Shown in pieces: positions 8,947 through 17,080 of a DNA stretch of 64,000 bases. How positions within the stretch are numbered: the stretch's first letter is position 1; each line of letters begins with the position of its first letter. The notes beneath the pieces were generated by a model, which saw only the letters and a list, made by a program, of their open reading frames with translations, was not told the origin of the DNA and did not search any database. Origin of the DNA: Plantactinospora soyae. Lineage in GTDB: Bacteria; Actinomycetota; Actinomycetes; Mycobacteriales; Micromonosporaceae. The translations under genes were made by a program, and so were the position numbers. Where the stretch lies: positions 2,232,001 to 2,296,000 of the forward strand of contig NZ_JADBEB010000001.1 in the NCBI RefSeq assembly GCF_014874095.1, written 5' to 3'.

Positions 8947-9197
8947 GTTCAATGCCCTCCTGTAGCCGGCTGTGCTTCGGAGATGGATTGGTAGTGCCCG
9001 CCAATTATCTTCCGTCACCGCGCGGTCACAGTCCAGGGTGGAATAAGACGGAGAGCCGGCGCGGCCCATCGACATGACCGGGAAATAGGCAGCCCGGTTG
9101 GGCCGAGTCCATCCAACCTCCGTCATCCGGATAAGGGGCGGGGGTCACGGCGTGCGCAATAGCGGCTCCTGCCCCGCTCACTTCCAGGAGGTGACCA

Positions 9198-9458
9198 ATG
9201 GCTTCTCGCCGAGTACGGCGCGTACACCGACGGGACTGGCGGCGGCTGTGGCGGTACTGCCGATGTGGGTTCCGCTGGCGCTGTCCGGACTTCGATTCGC
9301 TGACGGCGGCACCGCCGAGGCCCTGGGAGCCAGCACCGCTCCCGCTCCCGCCGTCGCCGCCTCGCCGGATGGTCAACCAATGGGCCGGGCTGGACGGGCC
9401 AGCCGGCAGCCTCTTCGCGGAGCAGCGGAATCGCGCCCGGCGACGCGATCGGACGTGA
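9198..9458 (+). CDS. Small Cys- and Pro-rich hypothetical protein
   Basis: 86-aa protein with a strong ribosome site (AGGAGGTGA, 5 nt before ATG). The start is very basic (MASRRVRRVHRRDWRRLWRY), followed by a C-x-C...C motif and a Pro-rich middle. It stops 3 bp before the next gene, forming a two-gene operon divergent from the XRE/DUF397 pair. Many actinomycetes have small genes of this type next to such regulators; no biochemical role is known to me. Confidence 0.7.
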   Translation: MASRRVRRVHRRDWRRLWRYCRCGFRWRCPDFDSLTAAPPRPWEPAPLPLPPSPPRRMVNQWAGLDGPAGSLFAEQRNRARRRDRT

Positions 9459-9461
9459 CCG

Positions 9462-9743
9462 GTGATCGGGCCACAGGAGCGGTGGTACCGCTTCGCCGCC
9501 CGGCGGCGTGGCGGGGCCGGTGCCCACGTCCCGGCACATCCGTCGTACCGCTGCCGTGTCTGCGATGACGCCTGGCCCTGTCCACAGGCGCGGATGTCCC
9601 TGTTGATTGGCTTTCGGGGCGATCGGGTGGGCCTGTTGATGTACCTCGCCGCACATCTCGCCCGTGCCCTGGAGGAACTCCCCGACACGCACCCCGCACT
9701 GATCGCCGGCCAGATCCTGCACTGGGTGCCCCGGCGTCACTGA
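9462..9743 (+). CDS. Small hypothetical protein with C-x-x-C motif
   Basis: 93-aa protein from GTG 9462, 3 bp after the upstream stop. It contains PSYRCRVCDDAWPCPQAR, a zinc-ribbon-like CxxC...C cluster, followed by an amphipathic helical segment. Homologues next to XRE/DUF397 pairs are common in Micromonosporaceae and are often labelled 'flavin reductase' without support; I see no flavin-binding features. The last ~12 codons are duplicated at 11041-11073, beyond the aminotransferase/MerR cassette. Confidence 0.72.
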   Translation: MIGPQERWYRFAARRRGGAGAHVPAHPSYRCRVCDDAWPCPQARMSLLIGFRGDRVGLLMYLAAHLARALEELPDTHPALIAGQILHWVPRRH

Positions 9744-9780
9744 CCCGCCTTCTCACCCGATCAGGCTCGCCCCGGACCGG
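9708..9780. repeat. Direct repeat, left copy flanking the aminotransferase/MerR cassette
   Basis: The 19-mer GCACTGGGTGCCCCGGCGT (9719-9737) recurs exactly at 11052-11070, 1333 bp away. Weaker similarity extends on both sides to about 9708-9780 versus 11041-11110, including the shared CGATCAGGC and GCCCCG. The left copy is the 3' end of the gene at 9462-9743 plus flank. Confidence 0.85.
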
Positions 9781-9783
9781 CCG

Positions 9784-10587
9784 TCACGGCGAGGTGAGTG
9801 GCTCGGCCCGGTATCCCCGGTGCAGCAACTCCAGGAACTCTGGTGCTTGAGGCAGGGGCACCGAGCCGATGCGGTGTATCGGTACACCCGGCGTCCACGA
9901 GTTCATGACGACCGCCCCGGCCAGCGCCGGCAGGTCGGCGAGCGTGACCTCCTGGACCCGCTGGGGGACATCGAGGCGATCCAGTTGCCGGCGGACGATG
10001 CCCATCGTGGTGCCAATCAGCATCTCGGCCATTGGCCACACCACCGAGGTGCCATCCCAGAAGGCGAGGTTCCAGATCGAACCCTCGCTGAGCCGACCGC
10101 GACGGTCGACGAAGGCGGCGTCGTCGAAGCCCCGTCCAACGGCCTGACGGAGGAAGTACGTCTTCGCCACCTCACCGACGTGCTTCACGGTCGGGAGGAC
10201 TCGTTCGTACTCGACCGTCGCCAGCGTCAGCGGGCCCGCTGGGCCGAACCCGGCCGGTCCGGTACGGACCAGCACCTCGGGCTCGACATCCGCGCCGGCC
10301 ACGGTGAACTCGCCCGCTGGCGAGTACACGGTGGCGATCAGCGAGAGGTCAGCCGGACCGGCCTCCAGCGCCGCTCGCAGACAGGACCGCACCCGATCGT
10401 CGGGCAAGGCCCGACCGAACAACTCCACCGAGGCGGACCGCAGCCGCTCCAGATGGAGGTCGAGGCCCCGGACCTTGCCGCCGCGCACCTGCATGGCGGT
10501 GAAGTGGGCATAGCCCGCGAAAGCCAGCGGCGCCAACTCCGAGGCGGCCGCTGCCCTGCCGTTACGTTGAGTGACGAAAGAGGTCAT
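9784..10587 (-). CDS. Class IV aminotransferase family protein (PLP-dependent)
   Basis: About 267 aa from ATG 10587 (280 aa from the upstream ATG 10626). Fold-type IV PLP enzymes include branched-chain aminotransferase, D-amino-acid aminotransferase and aminodeoxychorismate lyase. The invariant Lys is probably in KHVGEVAKTYFLRQA, followed by DDAAFVDRRGRLSEGSIWNLAFW, the usual phosphate-loop region, and a C-terminal GIVRRQL. ATG 10587 is preferred because a -35/-10 pair places the transcript start almost on it. Divergent from the MerR gene, whose product probably controls both. The pair lies between direct repeats. The exact substrate cannot be stated. Confidence 0.82.
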   Translation of the reverse strand: MTSFVTQRNGRAAAASELAPLAFAGYAHFTAMQVRGGKVRGLDLHLERLRSASVELFGRALPDDRVRSCLRAALEAGPADLSLIATVYSPAGEFTVAGADVEPEVLVRTGPAGFGPAGPLTLATVEYERVLPTVKHVGEVAKTYFLRQAVGRGFDDAAFVDRRGRLSEGSIWNLAFWDGTSVVWPMAEMLIGTTMGIVRRQLDRLDVPQRVQEVTLADLPALAGAVVMNSWTPGVPIHRIGSVPLPQAPEFLELLHRGYRAEPLTSP

Positions 10588-10596
10588 GGCGGCAAC

Positions 10597-10626
10597 GTTA
10601 GAATCTGACATAGGTGTGAGTTTCAA
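10597..10626 (-). promoter_or_regulatory. Predicted promoter of the aminotransferase gene, long spacer
   Basis: On the minus strand, TTGAAA (10626-10621) and TCTAAC (10602-10597) are separated by 18 bp. The expected transcript start is at about 10590, only a few nt before ATG 10587, so the message would be leaderless. An 18-19-bp spacer is the hallmark of promoters activated by MerR regulators, and a merR gene starts 27 bp away. Confidence 0.55.
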
Positions 10627-10652
10627 GCGCAGATGAGGGAGATCACACGCAG

Positions 10653-11021
10653 ATGAAGATCGGGGATCTGGCGGACGAAACCGGCGTCAGTCCTCGAATG
10701 CTGCGTTACTACGAGGAGCAGGGGCTGCTCACCTCGCACCGGGTTGGCGGTGGCCACCGCCGATATGCCGATGACGCCGCCGTGGTGGTCGGACACATCA
10801 GGGCCCTGCTCGCCGCCGGCCTGTCCACCAGCGTCATCCGCGAAATGCTGCCCTGCGTCGAGGGTCCGGGCCCGGAGCTACAACACTGCGCGGCGCCGAC
10901 GCTGCGGGAACAGCTTCATGGCCTGGAGAACAAGATCTCCACGCTCGAAGATGCGCGATCCGCACTCACCCGGATCCTCGCCACCACCACCCCGGTCGGG
11001 GGACGTCCCACCGCCGTATAA
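10653..11021 (+). CDS. MerR family transcriptional regulator
   Basis: 122-aa regulator. Residues 1-70 are a MerR winged helix (MKIGDLADETGVSPRMLRYYEEQGLL, then GGGHRRYADDA); residues 75-115 form the dimer helix, with Cys in LPCVEG and HCAAPTL that could sense metal or redox state (inference). GAGGGAGA lies upstream of ATG 10653. It is divergent from the aminotransferase gene with a shared 65-bp intergenic region, the usual arrangement for MerR regulators acting on a neighbour. Confidence 0.88.
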   Translation: MKIGDLADETGVSPRMLRYYEEQGLLTSHRVGGGHRRYADDAAVVVGHIRALLAAGLSTSVIREMLPCVEGPGPELQHCAAPTLREQLHGLENKISTLEDARSALTRILATTTPVGGRPTAV

Positions 11022-11040
11022 ACCCCTCGCACGAATCTGG

Positions 11041-11110
11041 GGTCAATCCCAGCACTGGGTGCCCCGGCGTTGACCTGCCTGATCACTCGATCAGGCCGGC
11101 CCCGTTCCGG
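11041..11110. repeat. Direct repeat, right copy (duplicated gene 3' end)
   Basis: This copy still encodes GQSQHWVPRR and a stop (TGA 11071-11073), matching the GQILHWVPRRH end of the protein at 9462-9743. The rest of the 11022-11308 interval holds no gene I can support; it becomes AT-richer from about 11160 and contains a small palindrome (GTTAG GAA CTAAC, 11199-11211) upstream of the adhesin gene. Confidence 0.85.
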
Positions 11111-11308
11111 GTCAGCTGCCGCCCGGTCCGGCGGCCTCGGACACGCCGTACATCATCGTTTACGCCCTGTCTAGGTGTTTTGGTGCCATTATGTCCAAGT
11201 TAGGAACTAACATGGTTTTTGGCGTCTTTGCTGACGCGCGTCTGAGAAACAACCTTCGTGTACTGAATCCGGCCCCGGGGCGGGATCTTGATCGGTGGGG
11301 GAAAATCC

Positions 11309-14300
11309 GTGTCGGTGACCCGTTTGGCGTCTCCTGTACGCCGTTGGTTTGCTGCGGTGCCAATGGTGGGGGCCTTCGTCGCCACGATCATCTTCGTTGG
11401 AGTCGTTGGGATGCCGGCGGCGTGGGCCCAGCCCCCGGTCCCGTTGGGGGTCGCCGAAACCTACGGGGTGTTGGGTGGCCAGGAGGTCACGGACGTCCCG
11501 CCCCCGGTCGGCCCATCGACAATCAACGGGGACCTGGGTGTCTGGCCAGGTACCTCGCTCACCGGCTCCCCCGTGGTGAACGGCGAAATACACGTCGGCG
11601 ACACCGAAGCGATGCAGGCCCAGTCCGCTTTGACCACGGCGTACAACTTCGCGGCGGCGCAGCCGGCCACCAGCACGGTGAGTGCGGACCTCGGCGGCCA
11701 AACCCTGGTCGCAGGGGTGTACAGGTCGCCCGCCGTCATGTCGCTGACCGGCACTGTCACGCTGGACGGGCAGAACGATCCCAACTCGGTGTTCATCTTC
11801 CAGGCGGGCTCGAGCCTGATCACCGCGACTGACAGCCGGGTCAGCCTGATCCGCGGCGCCCAACCGTGCAATGTGTTCTGGCAGGTCACCAGCTCGGCGA
11901 CCTTGAACACCAGAACCGTCTTCGCCGGAAGCATCCTGGCGCTGCAATCAGCGACGTTGGGCGAAGGCGCCACCGTGATCGGGCGGGTGTTGGCGCGAAA
12001 CGGTGCCGTCACGCTGATCCGCAACACCATCACGCGCCCGTTCTGCATTCCGTCCATCGCGCCGCCGACGATCTCCAAGGCCTTCGACGATGCGATCATC
12101 CCTCTCAATGGGACGACGTCGCTGAGCTTCACCCTGACCAATCCCAACCCGGGTACGGGGTTGACCGGTGTCAACTTCGCCGATGCGTTGCCGGCCGGGT
12201 TGGTGGTGACGAGTCCCAACGGGTTGAGTGGTTCGTGTGGTGGTGGGACGATCACCGCCGCCGCTGGTAGTGGCAATATCAGTCTGTCGGGTGCTTCCCT
12301 GCCGGCCGGTGGGAGTTGTACCTTCTCGGTCAACGTGACCGGCACGACCAGCGGTGTAAAGGCCAACACGAGTGGCCCGGTCGACTCGGACCAGAGCGGA
12401 CCGGGTGCCGCCGCTGCGGCAAGCGTCACGGTCGCCGCCGCGGTCATCGCGCCGCCGACGATTGCCAAGGCCTTTGACGATGCGATCATCCCTCTCAATG
12501 GGACGACGTCGCTGAGCTTCACTCTCGCCAACCCCAATCCGGGTACGGCGTTGAGCGGTGTCAACTTCACGGATGCGTTGCCCACGGGGTTGGTGGTGGC
12601 GACTCCTAACGGGTTGAGTGGTTCGTGTGGTGGTGGCACGATCACCGCCACCGCTGGTAGTGGCAACATCAGTCTGTCGGGTGCTTCCCTGCCGGCCGGC
12701 GGGACCTGTACCTTCTCGGTCAACGTCACCGGCACGACCAGCGGTACGAAGGTCAACACGAGCAGTCCGGTCGACTCGGACCAGAGCGGTCCGGGCATTC
12801 CCGCCTCGGCAAGCGTCGCGGTCGGCGCTGCGGTCGTCGCGCCGCCGACGATTGCCAAGGCCTTTGACGATGCGATCATCCCTCTCAATGGGACGACGTC
12901 GCTGAGCTTCACTCTCACGAACCCCAATCCGGGTACGGCGTTGAGCGGTGTCAACTTCACGGATGCGTTGCCTGCCGGGTTGGTGGTGGCGACTCCCAAC
13001 GGGTTGAGTGGTTCGTGTGGTGGTGGCACGATCACCGCCACCGCTGGTAGTGGCAACATCAGCCTGACGGGTGCTTCCCTACCGGCCGGCGGCAGCTGTA
13101 CCTTCTCGGTCAACGTCACCGGCACGACCAGCGGTATAAAGGCCAACACGAGTGGCCCGGTCGACTCGAACGAGAGCGGCCCGGGTGCCGCCGGCGCGGC
13201 AAGCGTCACGGTCGCCGCCGCGGTCATCGCGCCACCGACGATCTCCAAAGCCTTCGGAGACGCCATCATCGAGTCCGGCGGGACGACGTCGCTGAGCTTC
13301 ACCCTCACCAACCCCAATCCGGGTACGGCGTTGAGCGGTGTCAACTTCACGGACGCGTTGCCTGCCGGGTTGGTGGTGGCGACTCCCAACGGGTTGAGTG
13401 GTTCGTGTGGTGGTGGCACGATCACCGCCACCACTGGTAGTGGCAACATCAGCCTGACGGGTGCTTCCCTACCAGCCGGCGGCAGCTGTACCTTCTCGGT
13501 CAACGTCACCGGCACGACCAGCGGTACGAAGGTCAACACGAGCAGTCCGGTCGACTCGAACCAGAGCGGCCCAGGTACCCCCGCCTCGGCAAGCGTCACG
13601 ATCGCGCCCGCTACGCCAGCGACGATCTCCAAAGCCTTCGGAGACGTCGTCATCGAGGCCGACGGGACGACGTCGCTGAGCTTCACCCTCGCCAACCCCA
13701 ACACGAGCACGGCGTTGACCGGGGTTCAATTCACGGACGCGTTGCCTGCCGGGTTGGTGGTGGCGACTCCCAACGGGTTGAGTGGTTCGTGTGGTGGTGG
13801 CACGATCACCGCCACCGCTGGTAGTGGCAACATCAGCCTGACGGGTGCTTCCCTACCGGCCGGCGGGACCTGTACCTTCTCGGTCAACGTCACCGGCACG
13901 ACCAGCGGTACAAAGGTCAACACGAGTGGCCCGGTCGACTCGGACCAGACCGGCCCGGGCACCCCCGCCGCAGCAAGCATCACGGTCAGGGTTGCCGCAG
14001 CACCGACGTTCTCCAAGGCCTTCGGAGACGCCAGCATCCCCCGCAACGGAACGACATCGCTGCGTTTCACCCTCACCAATCCCAACTCGGGCAGGTCGCT
14101 GACCGGCGTCAGCTTCGTCGACAACCTTCCTTCGGGACTGGTGGTCGCCACGCCCAACGCCGCGCAGACCAACTGCGCCTCCGGGACGGTCGTCGCGAGT
14201 TCCGGCGGCAGCAGCATCAGCCTGTTCAACGCCACCCTGCCGGCCAACGGGAGTTGCACGGTGTCGGTCAACGTCACCGGCACGACCACCGGGACGAAGG

Positions 14301-14509
14301 TCAATACGACGCTTCCCGTCACCTCGGTGGAAAGCGGCCCCGGTTCGCCCGCCTCGGCGAGCCTCACGGTCGGCAAACGTCCTATTCTGCCCGTCACCGG
14401 TAGCCAGGGAGCGAGCTACATCATCCTGGCCCTAGCCATGATCGGCTTCGGCGCGGCGCTCGTCACGATCAGTCATCGGCTGGTCCGACGCAGGCGCTTC
14501 GTAGCCTGA
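11309..14509 (+). CDS. LPxTG-anchored ice-binding-type (DUF3494) adhesin with six repeats
   Basis: Surface protein of about 1066 aa. GTG 11309 follows GGGGGA by 7 nt. A Sec signal peptide ends near AWA-QPP (about residue 38). Residues about 45-245 match the DUF3494 ice-binding domain (TYGVLGGQEVTD, TINGDLGVWPG, LTTAYNFAAAQ, VAGVYRSP, FIFQAGSSL, NVFWQVTSSATL). Residues 251-1020 are six repeats of ~127-130 aa beginning [IT]SKAF[DG]D and containing NPGTALSGVNFTDALPAG and SGSCGGGTITA, of the DUF7933/DUF11-like stalk type. LPVTGS (about 1028), a hydrophobic helix and RRRR form a sortase sorting signal; no sortase gene is in the window. Role: cell-wall-attached adhesion or ice interaction (inference). 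Confidence 0.88.
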   Translation: MSVTRLASPVRRWFAAVPMVGAFVATIIFVGVVGMPAAWAQPPVPLGVAETYGVLGGQEVTDVPPPVGPSTINGDLGVWPGTSLTGSPVVNGEIHVGDTEAMQAQSALTTAYNFAAAQPATSTVSADLGGQTLVAGVYRSPAVMSLTGTVTLDGQNDPNSVFIFQAGSSLITATDSRVSLIRGAQPCNVFWQVTSSATLNTRTVFAGSILALQSATLGEGATVIGRVLARNGAVTLIRNTITRPFCIPSIAPPTISKAFDDAIIPLNGTTSLSFTLTNPNPGTGLTGVNFADALPAGLVVTSPNGLSGSCGGGTITAAAGSGNISLSGASLPAGGSCTFSVNVTGTTSGVKANTSGPVDSDQSGPGAAAAASVTVAAAVIAPPTIAKAFDDAIIPLNGTTSLSFTLANPNPGTALSGVNFTDALPTGLVVATPNGLSGSCGGGTITATAGSGNISLSGASLPAGGTCTFSVNVTGTTSGTKVNTSSPVDSDQSGPGIPASASVAVGAAVVAPPTIAKAFDDAIIPLNGTTSLSFTLTNPNPGTALSGVNFTDALPAGLVVATPNGLSGSCGGGTITATAGSGNISLTGASLPAGGSCTFSVNVTGTTSGIKANTSGPVDSNESGPGAAGAASVTVAAAVIAPPTISKAFGDAIIESGGTTSLSFTLTNPNPGTALSGVNFTDALPAGLVVATPNGLSGSCGGGTITATTGSGNISLTGASLPAGGSCTFSVNVTGTTSGTKVNTSSPVDSNQSGPGTPASASVTIAPATPATISKAFGDVVIEADGTTSLSFTLANPNTSTALTGVQFTDALPAGLVVATPNGLSGSCGGGTITATAGSGNISLTGASLPAGGTCTFSVNVTGTTSGTKVNTSGPVDSDQTGPGTPAAASITVRVAAAPTFSKAFGDASIPRNGTTSLRFTLTNPNSGRSLTGVSFVDNLPSGLVVATPNAAQTNCASGTVVASSGGSSISLFNATLPANGSCTVSVNVTGTTTGTKVNTTLPVTSVESGPGSPASASLTVGKRPILPVTGSQGASYIILALAMIGFGAALVTISHRLVRRRRFVA
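12062..14370 (+). repeat. Six tandem ~380-390-bp coding repeats in the adhesin gene
   Basis: Units begin near 12062, 12452, 12842, 13232, 13613 and 13993. Copies 1-5 share long near-identical blocks (for example GGGTTGAGTGGTTCGTGTGG in each); copy 6 has diverged. Such DNA identity implies recent expansion or gene conversion. Confidence 0.9.
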
Positions 14510-14519
14510 GCCAATGGAA

Positions 14520-14550
14520 GGGTGCATGACCTCGACACGGTCATGCACCC
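14520..14550. terminator. Perfect 12-bp hairpin after the adhesin gene
   Basis: GGGTGCATGACC (14520-14531) and GGTCATGCACCC (14539-14550) flank a 7-nt loop, 11 bp past the adhesin stop and 53 bp before the end of the convergent DUF885 gene. Confidence 0.85.
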
Positions 14551-14602
14551 GGTTGCGGCGGCCTGGGCCCGGTTGGTCGGAGACGTCTGACCGGCAGGAA
14601 CG

Positions 14603-16273
14603 CTAGATCCGCGCCAGTGCGGAGCGCAGCGGGTCCAGGCCGATCGAGCCCAGGTCGAGCGCGGCGCGGTGGAACTCCTTGAGGTCGAAGTCGGCTCCCT
14701 TGCGGGCCTTGGCGTCCGCCCGGGCCTGCAACCAGATCCGCTCGCCCACCTTGTACGACGGCGCCTGTCCCGGCCAGCCCAGGTAGCGGTTCAGCTCGAA
14801 GCGCAGGTTCTCGTCCGGCACCCGGCAGTGCGCCCGCATGAACTCCCAGCCCAGCTCCGGGGTCCACCGCTCGCCCGGGTGGAATCCGAACTGGTTCTTC
14901 TGCGGGATCTCCAGCTCCAGGTGCATGCCGATGTCGACGATCACCCGGGCGGCCCGGAACGCCTGTCCGTCGAGCATGCCGAGCTTGTCACCCGGGTCGG
15001 CCAGGTAGCCGAGCTCGTCCATCAGTCGTTCCGAGTAGAGCGCCCAGCCCTCGCCGTGCCCGGACGACCAGGAGAGCAGCCGCTGCCAGCGGTTGAGCAG
15101 GTCGGCACGGACCTGGGTCTGGGCCACCTGGAGGTGGTGCCCGGGTACGCCCTCGTGGAAGACCGTGGTCACCTCACGCCAGGTGGAGAACTCGGTGATG
15201 CCCTGCGGCACCGCCCACCACATCCGACCCGGTCGGGAGAAGTCCTCGCTCGGGCCGGTGTAGTAGATCCCGCCGTCGCTGGTCGGCGCCAGGCAGCACT
15301 CGATCCGGCGTACCTGTTCGGGGATGTCGAAGTGCGTGCCGTGCAGTTCGGCGATCGCCTTGTCGGCCAGGGCCTGCATCCAGTCCCGGAACGCCTCCTT
15401 GCCCTGGATCCGGCGGGCCGGGTCGGCGTCCAGCGCGGTCACCGCGTCGTCGACGCTGGCGCCGGGGCCGGCGATCTCCACCGCCACCGCGCGCATCTCG
15501 GCCTCCAGCCGGGCCAGCTCCTCGAACCCCCAGGCGTACGTCTCGGCGAGGTCGATCTTCGCGCCGAGGAAGTACTGCGAGGCGAGTTCGTACCGGTCGA
15601 GGCCGGCGGCCTGCTTGGTCCGGCCCAGCGGGGCGAGTTCCTCACGCAGGAAGTGCCCGAACTGCGCGGTCGAGGCGGTGGCGGCAGCTGCTCCCCGGCG
15701 CAGTTCGGCGGCGAGGGTGCCGTCGGCGGGCAGCCGCTCTACCAGGGCGTGGAAGAAGTTGTCGCCGTCCGGGTCGGTCCAGATGTCGCACTGCTTGGCG
15801 ACCTCGACGATCTGGGCCTGGGAACTGACGTGGCCCGCCTCGGCGGCGGTACGCAGCGTCGCCTTGTACGCCTCGACCGCACCGGCGAACTTGTCGAGCC
15901 GGGCGGCGATGTTGCCGATCGCCTCCGCGCCCTCGGTCGGCATCAGGTCGAAGACCTGCCGGAGTTCGTGCAGCCCGCTGGCGATGACGTTCAGCTCGCT
16001 GGTCGACTCGCCGGCGTCGTACCGGGCGAGTTCCAGGCCCAGCCGTTCCTGCATCGCCTCCTTGGCGGTCCGTTCCGCCTCGGAGTCCGGCTCGGTGGCG
16101 TCGAGCGCGGTGAGCGTACGTCGGGTCAGGTCGGCCTGCGCGGCGTAGCCGTCGGGTGAGAGATCCCCGAGTTGGTCGTCGTGGCCGCCGATGCCGACGA
16201 AGGTCGCGCCGATCGGATTGAGTCGCGCCCAGTCGTCGACGTAGCGGTCGGCCAGCTCGTTGATTCGTCCCAC
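14603..16273 (-). CDS. DUF885 family protein, putative metallopeptidase
   Basis: 556-aa soluble protein covering the full DUF885 domain. The family is widespread and gluzincin-like: HEGVPGHHLQ (about residues 371-380) resembles a zinc-binding HExxH/HExxxGHH arrangement, with a downstream GHGEGWALYSERLMDELG carrying the likely third ligand Glu. GTG 16273 is preceded by AGGG. No signal peptide, so it is probably a cytoplasmic peptidase; the substrate is unknown. Monocistronic, ending at a strong hairpin shared with the adhesin gene. Confidence 0.9.
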   Translation of the reverse strand: MGRINELADRYVDDWARLNPIGATFVGIGGHDDQLGDLSPDGYAAQADLTRRTLTALDATEPDSEAERTAKEAMQERLGLELARYDAGESTSELNVIASGLHELRQVFDLMPTEGAEAIGNIAARLDKFAGAVEAYKATLRTAAEAGHVSSQAQIVEVAKQCDIWTDPDGDNFFHALVERLPADGTLAAELRRGAAAATASTAQFGHFLREELAPLGRTKQAAGLDRYELASQYFLGAKIDLAETYAWGFEELARLEAEMRAVAVEIAGPGASVDDAVTALDADPARRIQGKEAFRDWMQALADKAIAELHGTHFDIPEQVRRIECCLAPTSDGGIYYTGPSEDFSRPGRMWWAVPQGITEFSTWREVTTVFHEGVPGHHLQVAQTQVRADLLNRWQRLLSWSSGHGEGWALYSERLMDELGYLADPGDKLGMLDGQAFRAARVIVDIGMHLELEIPQKNQFGFHPGERWTPELGWEFMRAHCRVPDENLRFELNRYLGWPGQAPSYKVGERIWLQARADAKARKGADFDLKEFHRAALDLGSIGLDPLRSALARI

Positions 16274-16368
16274 GGCACGACCCTACGTGATCCGTGCCGT
16301 CTGGTTCATCCGTGTTACCCGCAGGTACCGAAGTCGGTCGGGTGCGCCCGCCCGGCGAGGACCCGGGA

Positions 16369-16965
16369 TCAGGGCAGCAGCTCGCGCGGATCAAAGTCGA
16401 TCTTGAACGGCAGATCCGTCCGGACCCGCTGCCCGGCAACCGCCTCGGCGGTGCGCTGGTACTCGCCGTCGACCAGGGTGAAGAACTCGACGGAGGCGTG
16501 CCGGAGCCGGCGGACGATCTCCACCCGCATGAAGTAGGGAACGCCGCCCTCGGCACACCGCCTCGGCTTGTCGATGAAGTCCTGCTTGCGGCTGCCGGTG
16601 GAGACGAACTCGATCGCCAGGGTGCAGAGCCGGACCGGGACCCACTTGTCCTCTTCGTCGGTCTGCGGAAGCGCGTGCAGGATCGTGACGTCCGGCTGGA
16701 TCCACTGCCTCAGCTCGAAGGTGAGGTTGACCGGCCCGTAGACGTAGAACCCGGCAGCCTGGGCCGCGGGTCGAAGCAGGTGGGCGAGGGACATCTCCCC
16801 GTAACTGTTGGCACCGACTTCTGCCGGGGTCATCACTAACCTTCCGTTGATGCACTCGTAACGTGCGGTAGGCAGCTCCGGCAGCGGAAGATAGCGGTCG
16901 GCGAGTTGGGTTGTCCACATGCCGTCGAAATCGACCAGCGGATCGAACTGGGCCGGCATCGCCAT
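16369..16965 (-). CDS. Uma2 family (DUF820) endonuclease-like protein
   Basis: 198-aa Uma2 protein with PD-(D/E)xK residues in order: Asp in IQPDVTIL, Glu in LAIEFVSTGS, Lys in FIDKPRRC, then GGVPYFMRVE. The ribosome site GAGGAGG is 7 nt before ATG 16965. It differs from the copy at 6456 in lacking the usual VxEVxSPxS wording (EFVSTGS), so it is a diverged paralogue. Divergent from the DMT transporter gene. Confidence 0.85.
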   Translation of the reverse strand: MAMPAQFDPLVDFDGMWTTQLADRYLPLPELPTARYECINGRLVMTPAEVGANSYGEMSLAHLLRPAAQAAGFYVYGPVNLTFELRQWIQPDVTILHALPQTDEEDKWVPVRLCTLAIEFVSTGSRKQDFIDKPRRCAEGGVPYFMRVEIVRRLRHASVEFFTLVDGEYQRTAEAVAGQRVRTDLPFKIDFDPRELLP

Positions 16966-17080
16966 GGGTCACCTCCTCGACGCCCTCGACGGTACCAACC
17001 CGACCTTCCGGCGTGTGTCGTCCGACACGAGGCGAGAAAGTCGCGGGACATTGTCGGACCCCTGTTGCAGAGTGTCAGGA

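Noticed and set aside
9462-9743. Annotation as flavin reductase
   Set aside because: 93 aa with a CxxC motif and no flavin-binding fold; that label appears to be propagated in error.
11461-13710. 749-codon open frame antisense to the adhesin repeats
   Set aside because: It arises from the repetitive codon pattern of the sense gene; no ribosome site, no known domain, and it spans repeats whose conservation is clearly on the plus strand.
12062-14370. CRISPR-like array
   Set aside because: Units are ~380-390 bp, coding and without spacers; they are protein repeats.
16919-17080. Upstream extension of the DMT transporter frame
   Set aside because: The first 54 codons overlap the divergent Uma2 start and have no homology; GTG 17081 matches the family N-terminus.
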